Below, piece by piece: positions 51,475-59,794 of a DNA stretch of 64,000 nt. The stretch comes from JAGOEY01 sp017997515 (lineage in GTDB: Bacteria > Pseudomonadota > Gammaproteobacteria > Burkholderiales > Burkholderiaceae_C), in contig CP111109.1 of assembly GCA_026314275.1 (NCBI GenBank), positions 620,001 through 684,000 on the forward strand, read 5' to 3'. Each line of letters opens with the position of its first letter. Positions within the stretch are counted from its first letter, which is position 1. The position numbers and the translations under genes are program-made. The notes beneath the pieces are model-generated. The model was not told the DNA's origin and did not search any database. It was given only the letters and a program-made list of their open reading frames with translations.

Positions 51475-52245
51475 TTACTTGACGTCTTTCCAGAACGCCG
51501 CATTCAGGCGCCAGGTAATGACAGTGAGCAGGCCCAGGAACAGCAGCACCCAGACACCGATACGGACACGTGTGTTCTGCGCGGGTTCGGCCATCCATTG
51601 CAGGTAGTTGACGAGGTCACCCACCGCTTGGTCGTACTGCAGGGGTGTCATGGTGCCAGGCGAGTGTTGCTTCCAGCCCGCAAACACCTGCGTGGGGTGG
51701 CCATGCACATCCCGCTCTTCAAACACGGGGCGGCGGTCGCCTTGCAGCTCCCACAACGCATGGGGCATACCCACACTGGGGAAAGCCATGTTGTTCCAGC
51801 CCGTGGCCTTGGTGTCGTCACGGTAGAACGTGCGCAGGAAGGTGTACAGGTAGTCGGCACCGGTGCCACCATGGCCAGCGCGTGAACGTGCCACCAGGGT
51901 CAGATCAGGTGGGTTGGCACCAAACCATTCCTTGGCCTGGTTCGGGTCGATCGTGGCACGCATGGTTTCACCGACTTTCTCGGTCGTGAAAAGCAGGTTG
52001 TCCTTGATCTGTTGTTCGGTCAGCCCGATGTCGGTCAAGCGGTTGTAACGCATGTACGCCGCCGAGTGGCAACCCACGCAGTAGTTCACAAACAGCTTGG
52101 CACCGTTTTGCAGGGAACCCAGGTCATTGGTCTTGTTGGGTGCTTTGTCCCAGGCGATGGAGTCACCACCCGCAGCATGGGCACCAACGGTCAGGCCCAC
52201 AGCGGCAACCAGCCCGAGGAGGAATTTCGTGGCAAATTTTTTCAT
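51475..52245 (-). CDS. petC: Ubiquinol-cytochrome c reductase, cytochrome c1
   Basis: It carries electrons from the Rieske protein to soluble cytochrome c on the periplasmic face of complex III. The 256 residues start MKKFATKFLLGLVAAVGLTV as a signal peptide, with haem-binding CVGCH and a C-terminal membrane anchor (RIGVWVLLFLGLLTVI). An upstream Met at 52323 overlaps petB. It is the third gene of petA-petB-petC. Confidence 0.93.
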   Translation of the reverse strand: MKKFATKFLLGLVAAVGLTVGAHAAGGDSIAWDKAPNKTNDLGSLQNGAKLFVNYCVGCHSAAYMRYNRLTDIGLTEQQIKDNLLFTTEKVGETMRATIDPNQAKEWFGANPPDLTLVARSRAGHGGTGADYLYTFLRTFYRDDTKATGWNNMAFPSVGMPHALWELQGDRRPVFEERDVHGHPTQVFAGWKQHSPGTMTPLQYDQAVGDLVNYLQWMAEPAQNTRVRIGVWVLLFLGLLTVITWRLNAAFWKDVK

Positions 52246-52259
52246 TGTTCTTCTCCCTC

Positions 52260-53672
52260 TCAGTGTGCCGTGAACGTGATGCGGTCTGGAACGGGCTTGG
52301 GTGTACCCAGACGGCTCCACCATGGCATCAACAGGAAGAAGCCGAAGTAAAACAGGGTTCCGACCTGGGAAACACGTTCACCCAGCGTCGATGGTGCCTG
52401 CACACCCAGGTAGCCGAGGATCAGGAAGTTGATCACAAAGATGCCATACAGGTACTTGTGCCATGTAGGGCGGTAACGGATGGACTTCACAGGGCTGTGG
52501 TCCAGCCATGGCAGGCCGAACAGGATGATGACAGCACCACCCATCACCACCACACCCCAGAACTTGGCGTCGATACCCAGCATCAGTGCAGTGCCCACCA
52601 CTGCAGCGCCGACCACGGCCACCTTGACCAATGTTGGCAACTTGAACTTGATGACGATCAGCGCTGCACCACCCAACAAGCAGGCGATCAGCACGTACAT
52701 CATTTCGCTGGTGATGGCACGCAGCATGGAGTAGAACGGCGTGAAGTACCAGACCGGTGCGATGTGGCTCGGCGTCTTCAGCGGGTCAGCCGGGATGAAG
52801 TTGTTGTACTCCAGGAAGTAACCACCGGCCTCGGGAGCGAAGAAGATCACTGCCGTGAACACCATCAGGAACACACTCACACCAAAGATGTCGTGCACCG
52901 TGTAGAACGGGTGGAACGGAATGCCGTCCAGCGGATGGCCATCGGCATCCTTGGGCGCATTCGGGCCCTTGATCTCAACACCATCGGGGTTGTTGGAGCC
53001 CACTTCATGCAAGGCAATGATGTGAGCGGCCACCAGACCCAGCAGCACCAGCGGCAAGGCGATCACGTGGAATGCGAAGAAACGGTTCAACGTCGCGTCA
53101 CCCACCACATAGTCACCACGGATCAGCAGTGCCAGATCGGGGCCGACAAACGGAATGGCGGAGAACAGGTTCACGATCACCTGTGCACCCCAGTAGGACA
53201 TCTGGCCCCATGGCAGCAGGTATCCCATGAAGGCTTCGGCCATCAGGCACAGGAAAATCGCACAACCGAAGATCCAGACCAGCTCGCGTGGCTTGCGGTA
53301 CGAGCCGTACATCAGGCCACGGAACATGTGCAGGTAGACCACGATGAAGAACGCCGACGCACCCGTGGAGTGCATGTAGCGGATCAGCCAGCCCCAGGGG
53401 ACGTCGCGCATGATGTACTCGACGGACGCAAACGCGAGATTGGCGTCTGGCTTGTAGTGCATCACCAGGAAAATGCCGGTGACGATCTGGATCACCAGCA
53501 CCAGCATGGCCAGCGAGCCGAAGATGTACCAGAAGTTGAAGTTCTTCGGTGCGTAGTATTCACTCATGTGCTCTTTGTAGAGCTTGGACGCCGGGAAGCG
53601 GTTGTCCACCCAGTTCATGAGTTTTTCGCCTGCGGGGGCGTTGGGGGAGATTTCTTTGATTTCAGCTGCCAT
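52260..53672 (-). CDS. petB: Ubiquinol-cytochrome c reductase, cytochrome b
   Basis: This is the quinol-oxidising membrane subunit of complex III with two haem b groups. The 470 residues have eight or more hydrophobic segments and paired His ligands in helices B and D (WLIRYMHSTGASAFFIVVYL; RFFAFHVIALPLVLLGLVAA). The length fits the fused b/subunit IV form. It lies 14 bp after petA. Confidence 0.95.
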   Translation of the reverse strand: MAAEIKEISPNAPAGEKLMNWVDNRFPASKLYKEHMSEYYAPKNFNFWYIFGSLAMLVLVIQIVTGIFLVMHYKPDANLAFASVEYIMRDVPWGWLIRYMHSTGASAFFIVVYLHMFRGLMYGSYRKPRELVWIFGCAIFLCLMAEAFMGYLLPWGQMSYWGAQVIVNLFSAIPFVGPDLALLIRGDYVVGDATLNRFFAFHVIALPLVLLGLVAAHIIALHEVGSNNPDGVEIKGPNAPKDADGHPLDGIPFHPFYTVHDIFGVSVFLMVFTAVIFFAPEAGGYFLEYNNFIPADPLKTPSHIAPVWYFTPFYSMLRAITSEMMYVLIACLLGGAALIVIKFKLPTLVKVAVVGAAVVGTALMLGIDAKFWGVVVMGGAVIILFGLPWLDHSPVKSIRYRPTWHKYLYGIFVINFLILGYLGVQAPSTLGERVSQVGTLFYFGFFLLMPWWSRLGTPKPVPDRITFTAH

Positions 53673-53685
53673 GGTGTTTGCTCCC

Positions 53686-54300
53686 TCAGGCCTTCTTGTC
53701 TTCGCCGATCAGCAGACGGGTATCTGAGAGATACATGTGCGGCGGAACGGGCAGGTTATCGGGAGATGGCTTGTTCTTGAAGACGCGACCCGCCATGTCG
53801 AAGGTCGAACCGTGGCAAGGGCAGAGAAAACCACCGGCCCAGTTGTCGGGCAGCGAGGGCTGCGGGCCGGCCTGGAACTTGGCAGTGGGTGAACAACCCA
53901 GATGCGGACAGATACCGACCACCACCAGGTACTCCGGCTTGATGGAACGGGCTTCGTTTCGTGCGTATTCGGGCGTGAATTCCGCAGGGTTACGCAGGGA
54001 CTGTGGGTCTGCCAGCTGGGCGTCGTTCTGGGGCAGCTCTGCGATTTGTTCGGGTGTGCGGCGAAGAATCCACACCGGTTTGCCGCGCCATTCCACGGTG
54101 ATTTTTTCACCAGGGCTGATACCGCTGATGTCAACTTCTACGGCAGCGCCGGCGGCTTTGGCACGCTCTGATGGCTGAAAGGAGCTGACGAAAGGTACGG
54201 CAACGGCAACGCCTGCCACCGCACCAGCACAGGAGGACGCAATGATCCAAGTCCTTTTGCTGTTGTCGATTCGGGGGGTGTCGACTGAAATGTCACTCAT
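53686..54300 (-). CDS. petA: Ubiquinol-cytochrome c reductase, Rieske iron-sulfur protein
   Basis: It passes electrons from ubiquinol to cytochrome c1 through a [2Fe-2S] centre. The ligands are in CPHLGCSPT and CPCHGSTFD. An N-terminal membrane anchor (TWIIASSCAGAVAGVAVAV) follows a KR motif in place of RR, a common Tat-signal variant in this family. The 204 residues are normal. It is the first gene of the pet operon. Confidence 0.95.
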   Translation of the reverse strand: MSDISVDTPRIDNSKRTWIIASSCAGAVAGVAVAVPFVSSFQPSERAKAAGAAVEVDISGISPGEKITVEWRGKPVWILRRTPEQIAELPQNDAQLADPQSLRNPAEFTPEYARNEARSIKPEYLVVVGICPHLGCSPTAKFQAGPQPSLPDNWAGGFLCPCHGSTFDMAGRVFKNKPSPDNLPVPPHMYLSDTRLLIGEDKKA

Positions 54301-54463
54301 GGGGGTCCTCGATTTTCACCGCTTGATTGGGGTCAACCCGGGATTGTAGCGGACTGACCTCCCCCCATTCAACGCTGAAACGCCTCATCCACCCACCATT
54401 TCACACGGTGGGGTTTCTCAGCCATACTCTGCGTCGTTCAAAAAACTTCAAGAGGTGGTAGAT

Positions 54464-54889
54464 ATGGGAATGGTCAGTGAATTCAAGGAGTTTGCCGTCA
54501 AAGGCAATGTGATCGACTTGGCTGTGGGTGTGATCATCGGCGGCGCATTCGGCAAGATCGTGGATTCGGTGGTGACTGACCTGATCATGCCCGTCGTGAG
54601 TATGGTGTTTGGCCGGCTGGATTTCAGCAACTGGTACCTGCCGCTGGCCAAGATTCCACCAGGCACCACCGAAACGTTGGTGGAACTGCGCAAGGCGGGT
54701 GTACCGGTGCTGGCTTACGGCAGCTTCCTGACCGTGGCTATCAACTTCCTGATCTTGGCCTTCATCATTTTCCTGATGGTCAAACAGATCAACCGCCTGA
54801 AGCGTGAGCAGCCCGTGGTGGCAGCCCCTGCCGAAACCCCGGAAGACATCGCCCTGCTGCGTGAAATCCGCGACAGCCTCAAAAAATAA
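54464..54889 (+). CDS. mscL: Large-conductance mechanosensitive channel MscL
   Basis: MscL opens at high membrane tension to save the cell from osmotic downshock. The 141 residues begin MGMVSEFKEFAVKGNVIDLA with the first pore helix (VGVIIGGAFGKIVDSVVTDL) and the second (FLTVAINFLILAFIIFLMV). The start at 54464 follows AGAGGTGG; a GTG at 54455 is also possible. It is divergent from petA. Confidence 0.95.
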   Translation: MGMVSEFKEFAVKGNVIDLAVGVIIGGAFGKIVDSVVTDLIMPVVSMVFGRLDFSNWYLPLAKIPPGTTETLVELRKAGVPVLAYGSFLTVAINFLILAFIIFLMVKQINRLKREQPVVAAPAETPEDIALLREIRDSLKK

Positions 54890-54907
54890 AACGCAAGAAG
54901 GCGGGGC

Positions 54908-55966
54908 TCACCCGCCACAAAGCTGCCGCGCCATCCGGATCGCCGCCAACAGGCTGGACGCATCCGCCTTTCCGGTTCCGGCAATGTCAAACGCCGTACC
55001 ATGGTCCGGACTGGTGCGCACCAGCGGCAGACCCAGGGTTACGTTGACGCCCTGCTCCACCCCCAGGTATTTCACCGGGATCAGGCCCTGGTCGTGGTAC
55101 ATCGCCACCACCACGTCGAATTCAGCCCGCTCGCCGGCATGGGGTGCGCGGGCGCGCATGAAGATTGTGTCGGGCGCAAACGGGCCGACCACGTCCAGCC
55201 CCTCGGCCTTCGCTGCGGCGATGGCCGGGATAATGGTCTCCAGTTCCTCGCTGCCAAACAACCCACCCTCCCCCGCATGCGGGTTCAGCCCCGCCACACC
55301 GATACGTGGCGGTTGGCCCAGCGTGCGCAGCAGGGCGTCATGGGTGATACGCAGGGTTTGCAGCACATTGTCGAAAGTGACCGCTTCAATGGCATGGCGC
55401 AGCGACATGTGGATGCTGACCAGCACGGTGCGCAGCTCGTTATTGGCTAGCATCATGCGCACCGGCACCTGCGCCACCGGACGGCCCAAAAAAGCAGCGG
55501 CCTCGGCCTGCAACAGCTCGGTGTGGCCCGGGTAGGCGTCGTACGGCGCACCTGCGGCTGACAGCGCCTCCTTGTGCAGCGGGGCCGTCACCAGCGCCGC
55601 AACGTCGCCACGCAGCGCCGCACGCGCGGCCCACACCACGCAGTCGCCTGCCAAACGCCCGGCTACACCACTCACCTGCCCCATCGGCAGCACCGGGGCG
55701 GTTTCTTCATGGATTTGCAGCACTGCCATACAGCGCGGCGGCAGTGTGGCGACCTCGGCAGGTGAGGTGATCTGCGCCACCGGCAGCGCCACCTGGCCTG
55801 CACCGGTGGCATACCCCACAGCCCGGCGCATCACACCCACATCACCCACCACAAAACAGCCTGCGGTGGCGTCCGGCGTATCACGAAATGCCTTGGCAAT
55901 GGTCTCGGGGCCAATACCAGCCGGGTCACCGAGGGTGATGGCAATGGGGCGCAGCACGGGCTTCAT
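54908..55966 (-). CDS. pdxA: 4-hydroxythreonine-4-phosphate dehydrogenase
   Basis: It oxidises 4-phosphohydroxy-threonine for vitamin B6 synthesis. The 352 residues start MKPVLRPIAITLGDPAGIGP, with metal and substrate motifs in TAPLHKEALSAAG, LNPHAGEGGLFG and YHDQGLIPVK. An upstream Met at 56317 is inside the next gene. Its ATG overlaps the stop of the NIF3-like gene (ATGA). Confidence 0.94.
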   Translation of the reverse strand: MKPVLRPIAITLGDPAGIGPETIAKAFRDTPDATAGCFVVGDVGVMRRAVGYATGAGQVALPVAQITSPAEVATLPPRCMAVLQIHEETAPVLPMGQVSGVAGRLAGDCVVWAARAALRGDVAALVTAPLHKEALSAAGAPYDAYPGHTELLQAEAAAFLGRPVAQVPVRMMLANNELRTVLVSIHMSLRHAIEAVTFDNVLQTLRITHDALLRTLGQPPRIGVAGLNPHAGEGGLFGSEELETIIPAIAAAKAEGLDVVGPFAPDTIFMRARAPHAGERAEFDVVVAMYHDQGLIPVKYLGVEQGVNVTLGLPLVRTSPDHGTAFDIAGTGKADASSLLAAIRMARQLCGG

Positions 55967-56715
55967 GCCGGGTTGTCCACGTCGATAAACACATGCGCCA
56001 GCCCCAACTGCGCCGCCACATGGGCCGCCACGGCCGGTGCGCCATACCGCTCGGTGGCGTGGTGCCCGCAGGCCAGGTAGGCCACACCCATCTCGCGCGC
56101 GTAGTGGGCCTGGGGCTCCGAGATTTCGCCAGTGACAAAGGCATCGGCCCCGGCAGCAATGGCTGCCTCGAAGTAGCCTTGCGCGCCGCCGGTGCACCAT
56201 GCTATTTTTTTTATAGCTGTCTGCGCATTCTGAACAAGCGTTACAGGCCGATTTAGCACTGATTCCACATGCTGGGCGAGCTGCGCCGCGTTGGCAAAGG
56301 CTGCCACCCCCATGCAACCCAGCTCCTGCTCACCAAAGTGGCTCTCGGCCACCAGACCCAGCTGCACACCCAGCTGGGCGTTGTTGCCCCACTCCGGGTG
56401 CGCGTCCAACGGCAGATGGTAGGCAAACAGGTTGATGTCGTGGGCCAGCAGCAGCTGCAGGCGCTGCTTCATCCAGCCCGTCACAGTGCCGCTTTGCCCG
56501 CGCCAGAACAAGCCGTGGTGCACAAAAATCGCATCGGCGTTTGCCGCAATGGCGGCTTCGATCAACGCGCGGCTGGCTGTGACGCCTGACACGATGGTGG
56601 TGATCTCGTTGCGCCCCTCGACCTGCAGGCCGTTGGGGCCGTAGTCCTTGAAGCGGGCGGGCTGCAGCAGGGTGTCGAAGGCCTGCAGCAAAGTGTCTCG
56701 GGTGGTCATGGGCAT
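55963..56715 (-). CDS. NIF3-like dinuclear metal-centre protein
   Basis: NIF3/YbgI-family proteins form hexamers with two metals per subunit; the activity is uncertain. The 250 residues have HHGLFWRGQSGTVTGW, AYHLPLDAHPEWGNNAQLG, IAWCTGGAQG, and ACGHHATERYG, which include the metal ligands. Between the halves, about 20 residues (roughly NRPVTLVQNAQTAIKKIA) are encoded by a family A repeat read in frame. A Met at 56709 is an alternative start. Confidence 0.88.
   Translation of the reverse strand: MPMTTRDTLLQAFDTLLQPARFKDYGPNGLQVEGRNEITTIVSGVTASRALIEAAIAANADAIFVHHGLFWRGQSGTVTGWMKQRLQLLLAHDINLFAYHLPLDAHPEWGNNAQLGVQLGLVAESHFGEQELGCMGVAAFANAAQLAQHVESVLNRPVTLVQNAQTAIKKIAWCTGGAQGYFEAAIAAGADAFVTGEISEPQAHYAREMGVAYLACGHHATERYGAPAVAAHVAAQLGLAHVFIDVDNPA
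56200..56259 (-). repeat. Family A repeat inserted in frame in the NIF3-like gene
   Basis: On the minus strand: ATCGGCCTGTAACGCTTG, then ATGCGCAGACAGCTATA, ending AATAGCATGG. It matches intergenic copies along its full length and contains no stop codon in the reading frame. Confidence 0.75.
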
Positions 56716-56828
56716 GGGTTGATTGTCTCAGGCATCACAAGGTGTTCACGGTGCAAGCGCCTGCACATCTGGGAGAATAGCCCTCCGCCCCTGCCCCGCC
56801 GGGCCCCAGCCACTCCACCCCGATTTTC

Positions 56829-57974
56829 ATGAAACGCCTCTGGTTGTTGTTTGCGCAAACCGTCACCCTTCTGGTGGCTGTTTATTTTGTGGTTGCCACA
56901 CTCAAGCCGGAGTGGATGAACCGGCGGCCCTCGCTGAGCAGTGCCATCGCGCTGATCGAGGCCCCTGCAGCGCCTGCGGGCACGCCCATGCCGGGTAGCT
57001 ACAGCGGTGCGGCCAAACGGGCGTCTCCTGCCGTGGTCAGCATCAACACCAGCACGGCTGCCCGGCGCGGGCCGCGTTCGGACGACCCGTGGTTCCAGTT
57101 TTTCTTTGGTGAACAGGGCAACCAGCCCCAGGCCGGGCTGGGCAGTGGTGTGATCATCAGCGCCGACGGCTACATCCTGACCAACAACCACGTGGTGGAA
57201 GGCGCGGACGACATCGACGTGGTGCTGAACGACAGCCGCCACGCCCGCGCCAAGGTAATTGGCACCGACCCCGAAACGGACCTCGCCATCCTCAAGATCG
57301 ACCTGGACAAACTCCCGGTCATCGTGCTGGGCAACTCCGACGCACTGCAGGTGGGCGACCAGGTGCTGGCCATTGGCAACCCGTTTGGTGTGGGGCAAAC
57401 CGTCACCAGCGGCATCGTGAGCGCGCTGGGGCGCAACCAGCTGGGCATCAACACCTTCGAGAACTTCATCCAGACCGATGCGGCCATCAACCCCGGCAAT
57501 TCGGGTGGTGCACTGGTGGACGTAAACGGCCACCTGCAGGGTATCAACACCGCGATTTACTCGCGCTCTGGCGGCAGCATGGGGATCGGTTTTGCCATTC
57601 CGGTGTCCACCGCCAAGCTGGTGCTGGAAGGCATCGTGACGGATGGTGAAGTCAAACGCGGCTGGGTGGGTGTGGAGCCCAACGACCTGTCGCCCGAGCT
57701 GGCCGAGACCTTTGGCGTCAAATCGTCGTCGGGTGTCATCATCACCGGTGTGCTGCAGAACGCCCCCGCCGCACTGGCCGGCATCCGCCCCGGCGACGTG
57801 ATTACCAAGGTGGGCGACAAAACCATTGCCAATGTACAAGAGCTGCTGTCCAGCGTGGCCGCGCTCAAGCCGGGAACCCCCGCCACCTTCAGCCTGCTGC
57901 GCCGCGACAATGCGCTGGATGTGCAGGTCACACCTGGCCTGCGGCCCAAACCCCGGTCGAACCGGCAGCAATAA
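56829..57974 (+). CDS. DegS-like membrane-anchored serine protease with one PDZ domain
   Basis: The 381-residue protease has an N-terminal anchor (LWLLFAQTVTLLVAVYFVV) rather than a cleaved signal, a trypsin-like domain with His121 (TNNHVVEGA), Asp151 (TDLAILKI) and Ser225 (NPGNSGGAL), and one PDZ domain (about 285-370). In E. coli DegS starts the sigma-E cascade, but here the architecture alone does not prove that. It is convergent with tatC across a family A repeat. Confidence 0.88.
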   Translation: MKRLWLLFAQTVTLLVAVYFVVATLKPEWMNRRPSLSSAIALIEAPAAPAGTPMPGSYSGAAKRASPAVVSINTSTAARRGPRSDDPWFQFFFGEQGNQPQAGLGSGVIISADGYILTNNHVVEGADDIDVVLNDSRHARAKVIGTDPETDLAILKIDLDKLPVIVLGNSDALQVGDQVLAIGNPFGVGQTVTSGIVSALGRNQLGINTFENFIQTDAAINPGNSGGALVDVNGHLQGINTAIYSRSGGSMGIGFAIPVSTAKLVLEGIVTDGEVKRGWVGVEPNDLSPELAETFGVKSSSGVIITGVLQNAPAALAGIRPGDVITKVGDKTIANVQELLSSVAALKPGTPATFSLLRRDNALDVQVTPGLRPKPRSNRQQ

Positions 57975-58010
57975 GCCCCCCTCCAAGCCCCTCTATCAAA
58001 AACAAAAACG

Positions 58011-58080
58011 CCCCATGCTATTTATTCAATAGCATGGGGCGTAGTTCCAATGGGCGCTAGAGGCCTATTTGATGCTTAAA
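58011..58080 (-). repeat. Family A dispersed repeat between the protease and tatC
   Basis: GGCGCTAGAGGCCTATTTGA at the right and a perfect hairpin CCCCATGCTATT/AATAGCATGGGG at the left. It ends at the tatC stop. The hairpin may end transcription from both sides, but U-runs are lacking. Confidence 0.75.
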
Positions 58081-58081
58081 C

Positions 58082-58879
58082 TCAGGGTTTAGCGACTTCG
58101 GTGGTGTCTTCTTCGGGTGGTGCCTTGGTGTGTTTGACAAACATCTGCGCAGCCACAATACCCACCTCGTACAACCCGCCCACCACCAGCAGCAGCATGA
58201 TCATGGAACCCGCATCCGGCGGGGTGACCAGTGCAGTGCCCACAGCGGCGGCAACCCAGAAGTAACCGCGGAATTCGCGCAGCTGGGCCACAGTGACGAC
58301 CCCCATACGCACCAGCAAAATCACGGCAATCGGCACCTCAAATGCCAGGCCGAAGGCCAGGAACATGCCGATAACGAAGCTCAGGTATTCCTCGATGTCA
58401 GGTGCGGCAGTGATCGACTTGGGCGCAAAACTCTGGATAAAAGAGAACACTTGGCCAAACACCACGAAGTACGAAAACGCAACCCCGACAAAAAACAGCA
58501 GCGTGCTGGAGATCACCAGTGGCAGCACCAGTTTCTTCTCGTGGGCATACAGGCCCGGCGCCACAAAAGACCACACCTGGTACAGCACCACCGGTAGCGC
58601 CAGCATAAAAGCAGCCAGGAACAGAATCTTCACCGGCACCACAAACGGCGACACCACGTTGGTGGCGATCAGGGTGGCGTTGGCGGGCAGGTGTGCAATC
58701 AGCGGGGCGGCCAGCATGTCGTACAGCGGGCCGGGACCGGGGAAGAAGAACAGAAACGCAGCGGCCACACCGATCGCCAGGATCGCCTTGATCATGCGGT
58801 CGCGCAGCTCCATCAGGTGCTGCACGAACGGCTGTTCGGAGCCTGCGAGCTCGTCGTCTTTGGAAGTAGGGTCAGACAT
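58082..58879 (-). CDS. tatC: Twin-arginine translocase subunit TatC
   Basis: TatC binds twin-arginine signal peptides and nucleates the translocon. The 265 residues have six hydrophobic segments and the conserved FVQHLMELRDRMIKAI start, plus SFVAPGLYAHEKK and GIMFAFGLAFEVPI-like core. It is last in tatA-tatB-tatC. Confidence 0.95.
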   Translation of the reverse strand: MSDPTSKDDELAGSEQPFVQHLMELRDRMIKAILAIGVAAAFLFFFPGPGPLYDMLAAPLIAHLPANATLIATNVVSPFVVPVKILFLAAFMLALPVVLYQVWSFVAPGLYAHEKKLVLPLVISSTLLFFVGVAFSYFVVFGQVFSFIQSFAPKSITAAPDIEEYLSFVIGMFLAFGLAFEVPIAVILLVRMGVVTVAQLREFRGYFWVAAAVGTALVTPPDAGSMIMLLLVVGGLYEVGIVAAQMFVKHTKAPPEEDTTEVAKP

Positions 58880-58962
58880 GGGTGGGGTTGTTTCGGGTCA
58901 CACCCGGAATGCCTTGGGTTGGGGTTGACAGGGCAGGTGCCCTGAGAACGTGTTCACGCGGA

Positions 58963-59430
58963 TTATCGGGGCTTGGCCGGGCGGTAGCGGGCCACCCGGG
59001 CGGCACCGGACAAAGCCTTGGTACGCACACCGTTGCGTGTTTTGTACCACTGTGGTGTGGCCCCGCGTTTGAGCCGCCAGTTTTTCTTGGGGTGCTGGTA
59101 CACCGGCGTGACGCTGTAGTCGCTGGCCAGCGTGGACGACGGCGTGGTGTCACCAGTGGCTTCGTCCCACTGCTTGCTGAAGTCGCTGGCCTCGGCGTGG
59201 ATGGTCTGCTCGACATCACGCGCAGCACTCTCCACCGAGTCCTTCATCTTCTTAAGCTCGTCGAGCTCCATGGAGCGGTTGACCTCGGCTTTCACGTCGG
59301 ACACATAACGCTGTGCTTTGCCCAGCAGCATGCCCACCGTGCGTGCGACACGTGGCAGTTTTTCCGGGCCGATGACGATGAGCGCAACCGCGCCCACCAT
59401 CATCATCTTGGTGATGCCGATATCAATCAC
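58963..59430 (-). CDS. tatB: Twin-arginine translocase subunit TatB
   Basis: TatB pairs with TatC in the substrate receptor. The 155 residues have an N-terminal helix with the conserved GLU-like start (MIDIGITKMMMVGAVALIVI, GPEKLPRVARTVG) and a long amphipathic helix (about 25-95). A basic tail follows. It is 34 bp after tatA. Confidence 0.93.
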   Translation of the reverse strand: MIDIGITKMMMVGAVALIVIGPEKLPRVARTVGMLLGKAQRYVSDVKAEVNRSMELDELKKMKDSVESAARDVEQTIHAEASDFSKQWDEATGDTTPSSTLASDYSVTPVYQHPKKNWRLKRGATPQWYKTRNGVRTKALSGAARVARYRPAKPR

Positions 59431-59464
59431 AGGCAGTCCCTGCGGCTAGAGAGGTTTGCCGCAC

Positions 59465-59710
59465 TCAGGAACGGCTCTTGGCTTCGACGTCGATGGTCGT
59501 TTTTTCAGCCGCAGCGGTGGTGCTGTTGGTGACTTGGCCGGGTGCAGCCGCTGGTGTGTCAGCGGAGGCGCCGCCGTCTTTCATGCCGTCCTTGAAGCCC
59601 TTGACAGCGCCGCCCAGGTCAGAGCCCATGTTCTTGAGCTTCTTGGTGCCAAACACCATCACAACGATGAGCAGCACGATGAGCCAGTGCCAAATGGAAA
59701 ATGAACCCAT
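59465..59710 (-). CDS. tatA: Twin-arginine translocase subunit TatA
   Basis: TatA forms the pore-like assemblies of the Tat system. The 81 residues begin MGSFSIWHWLIVLLIVVMVF, with the typical FGTKKLKNMGSDLGGAVKGF amphipathic helix and a charged tail. It starts 84 bp from an IS701-type element that separates it from the his-hinT operon. Confidence 0.95.
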   Translation of the reverse strand: MGSFSIWHWLIVLLIVVMVFGTKKLKNMGSDLGGAVKGFKDGMKDGGASADTPAAAPGQVTNSTTAAAEKTTIDVEAKSRS

Positions 59711-59794
59711 GGAATATCTCCTGATGTATGGAAAGTGATTTTAGATGCGCAAAGGGCCAAGACTTGTAATGCCCTGCGCAAGAACGTTGATTAA

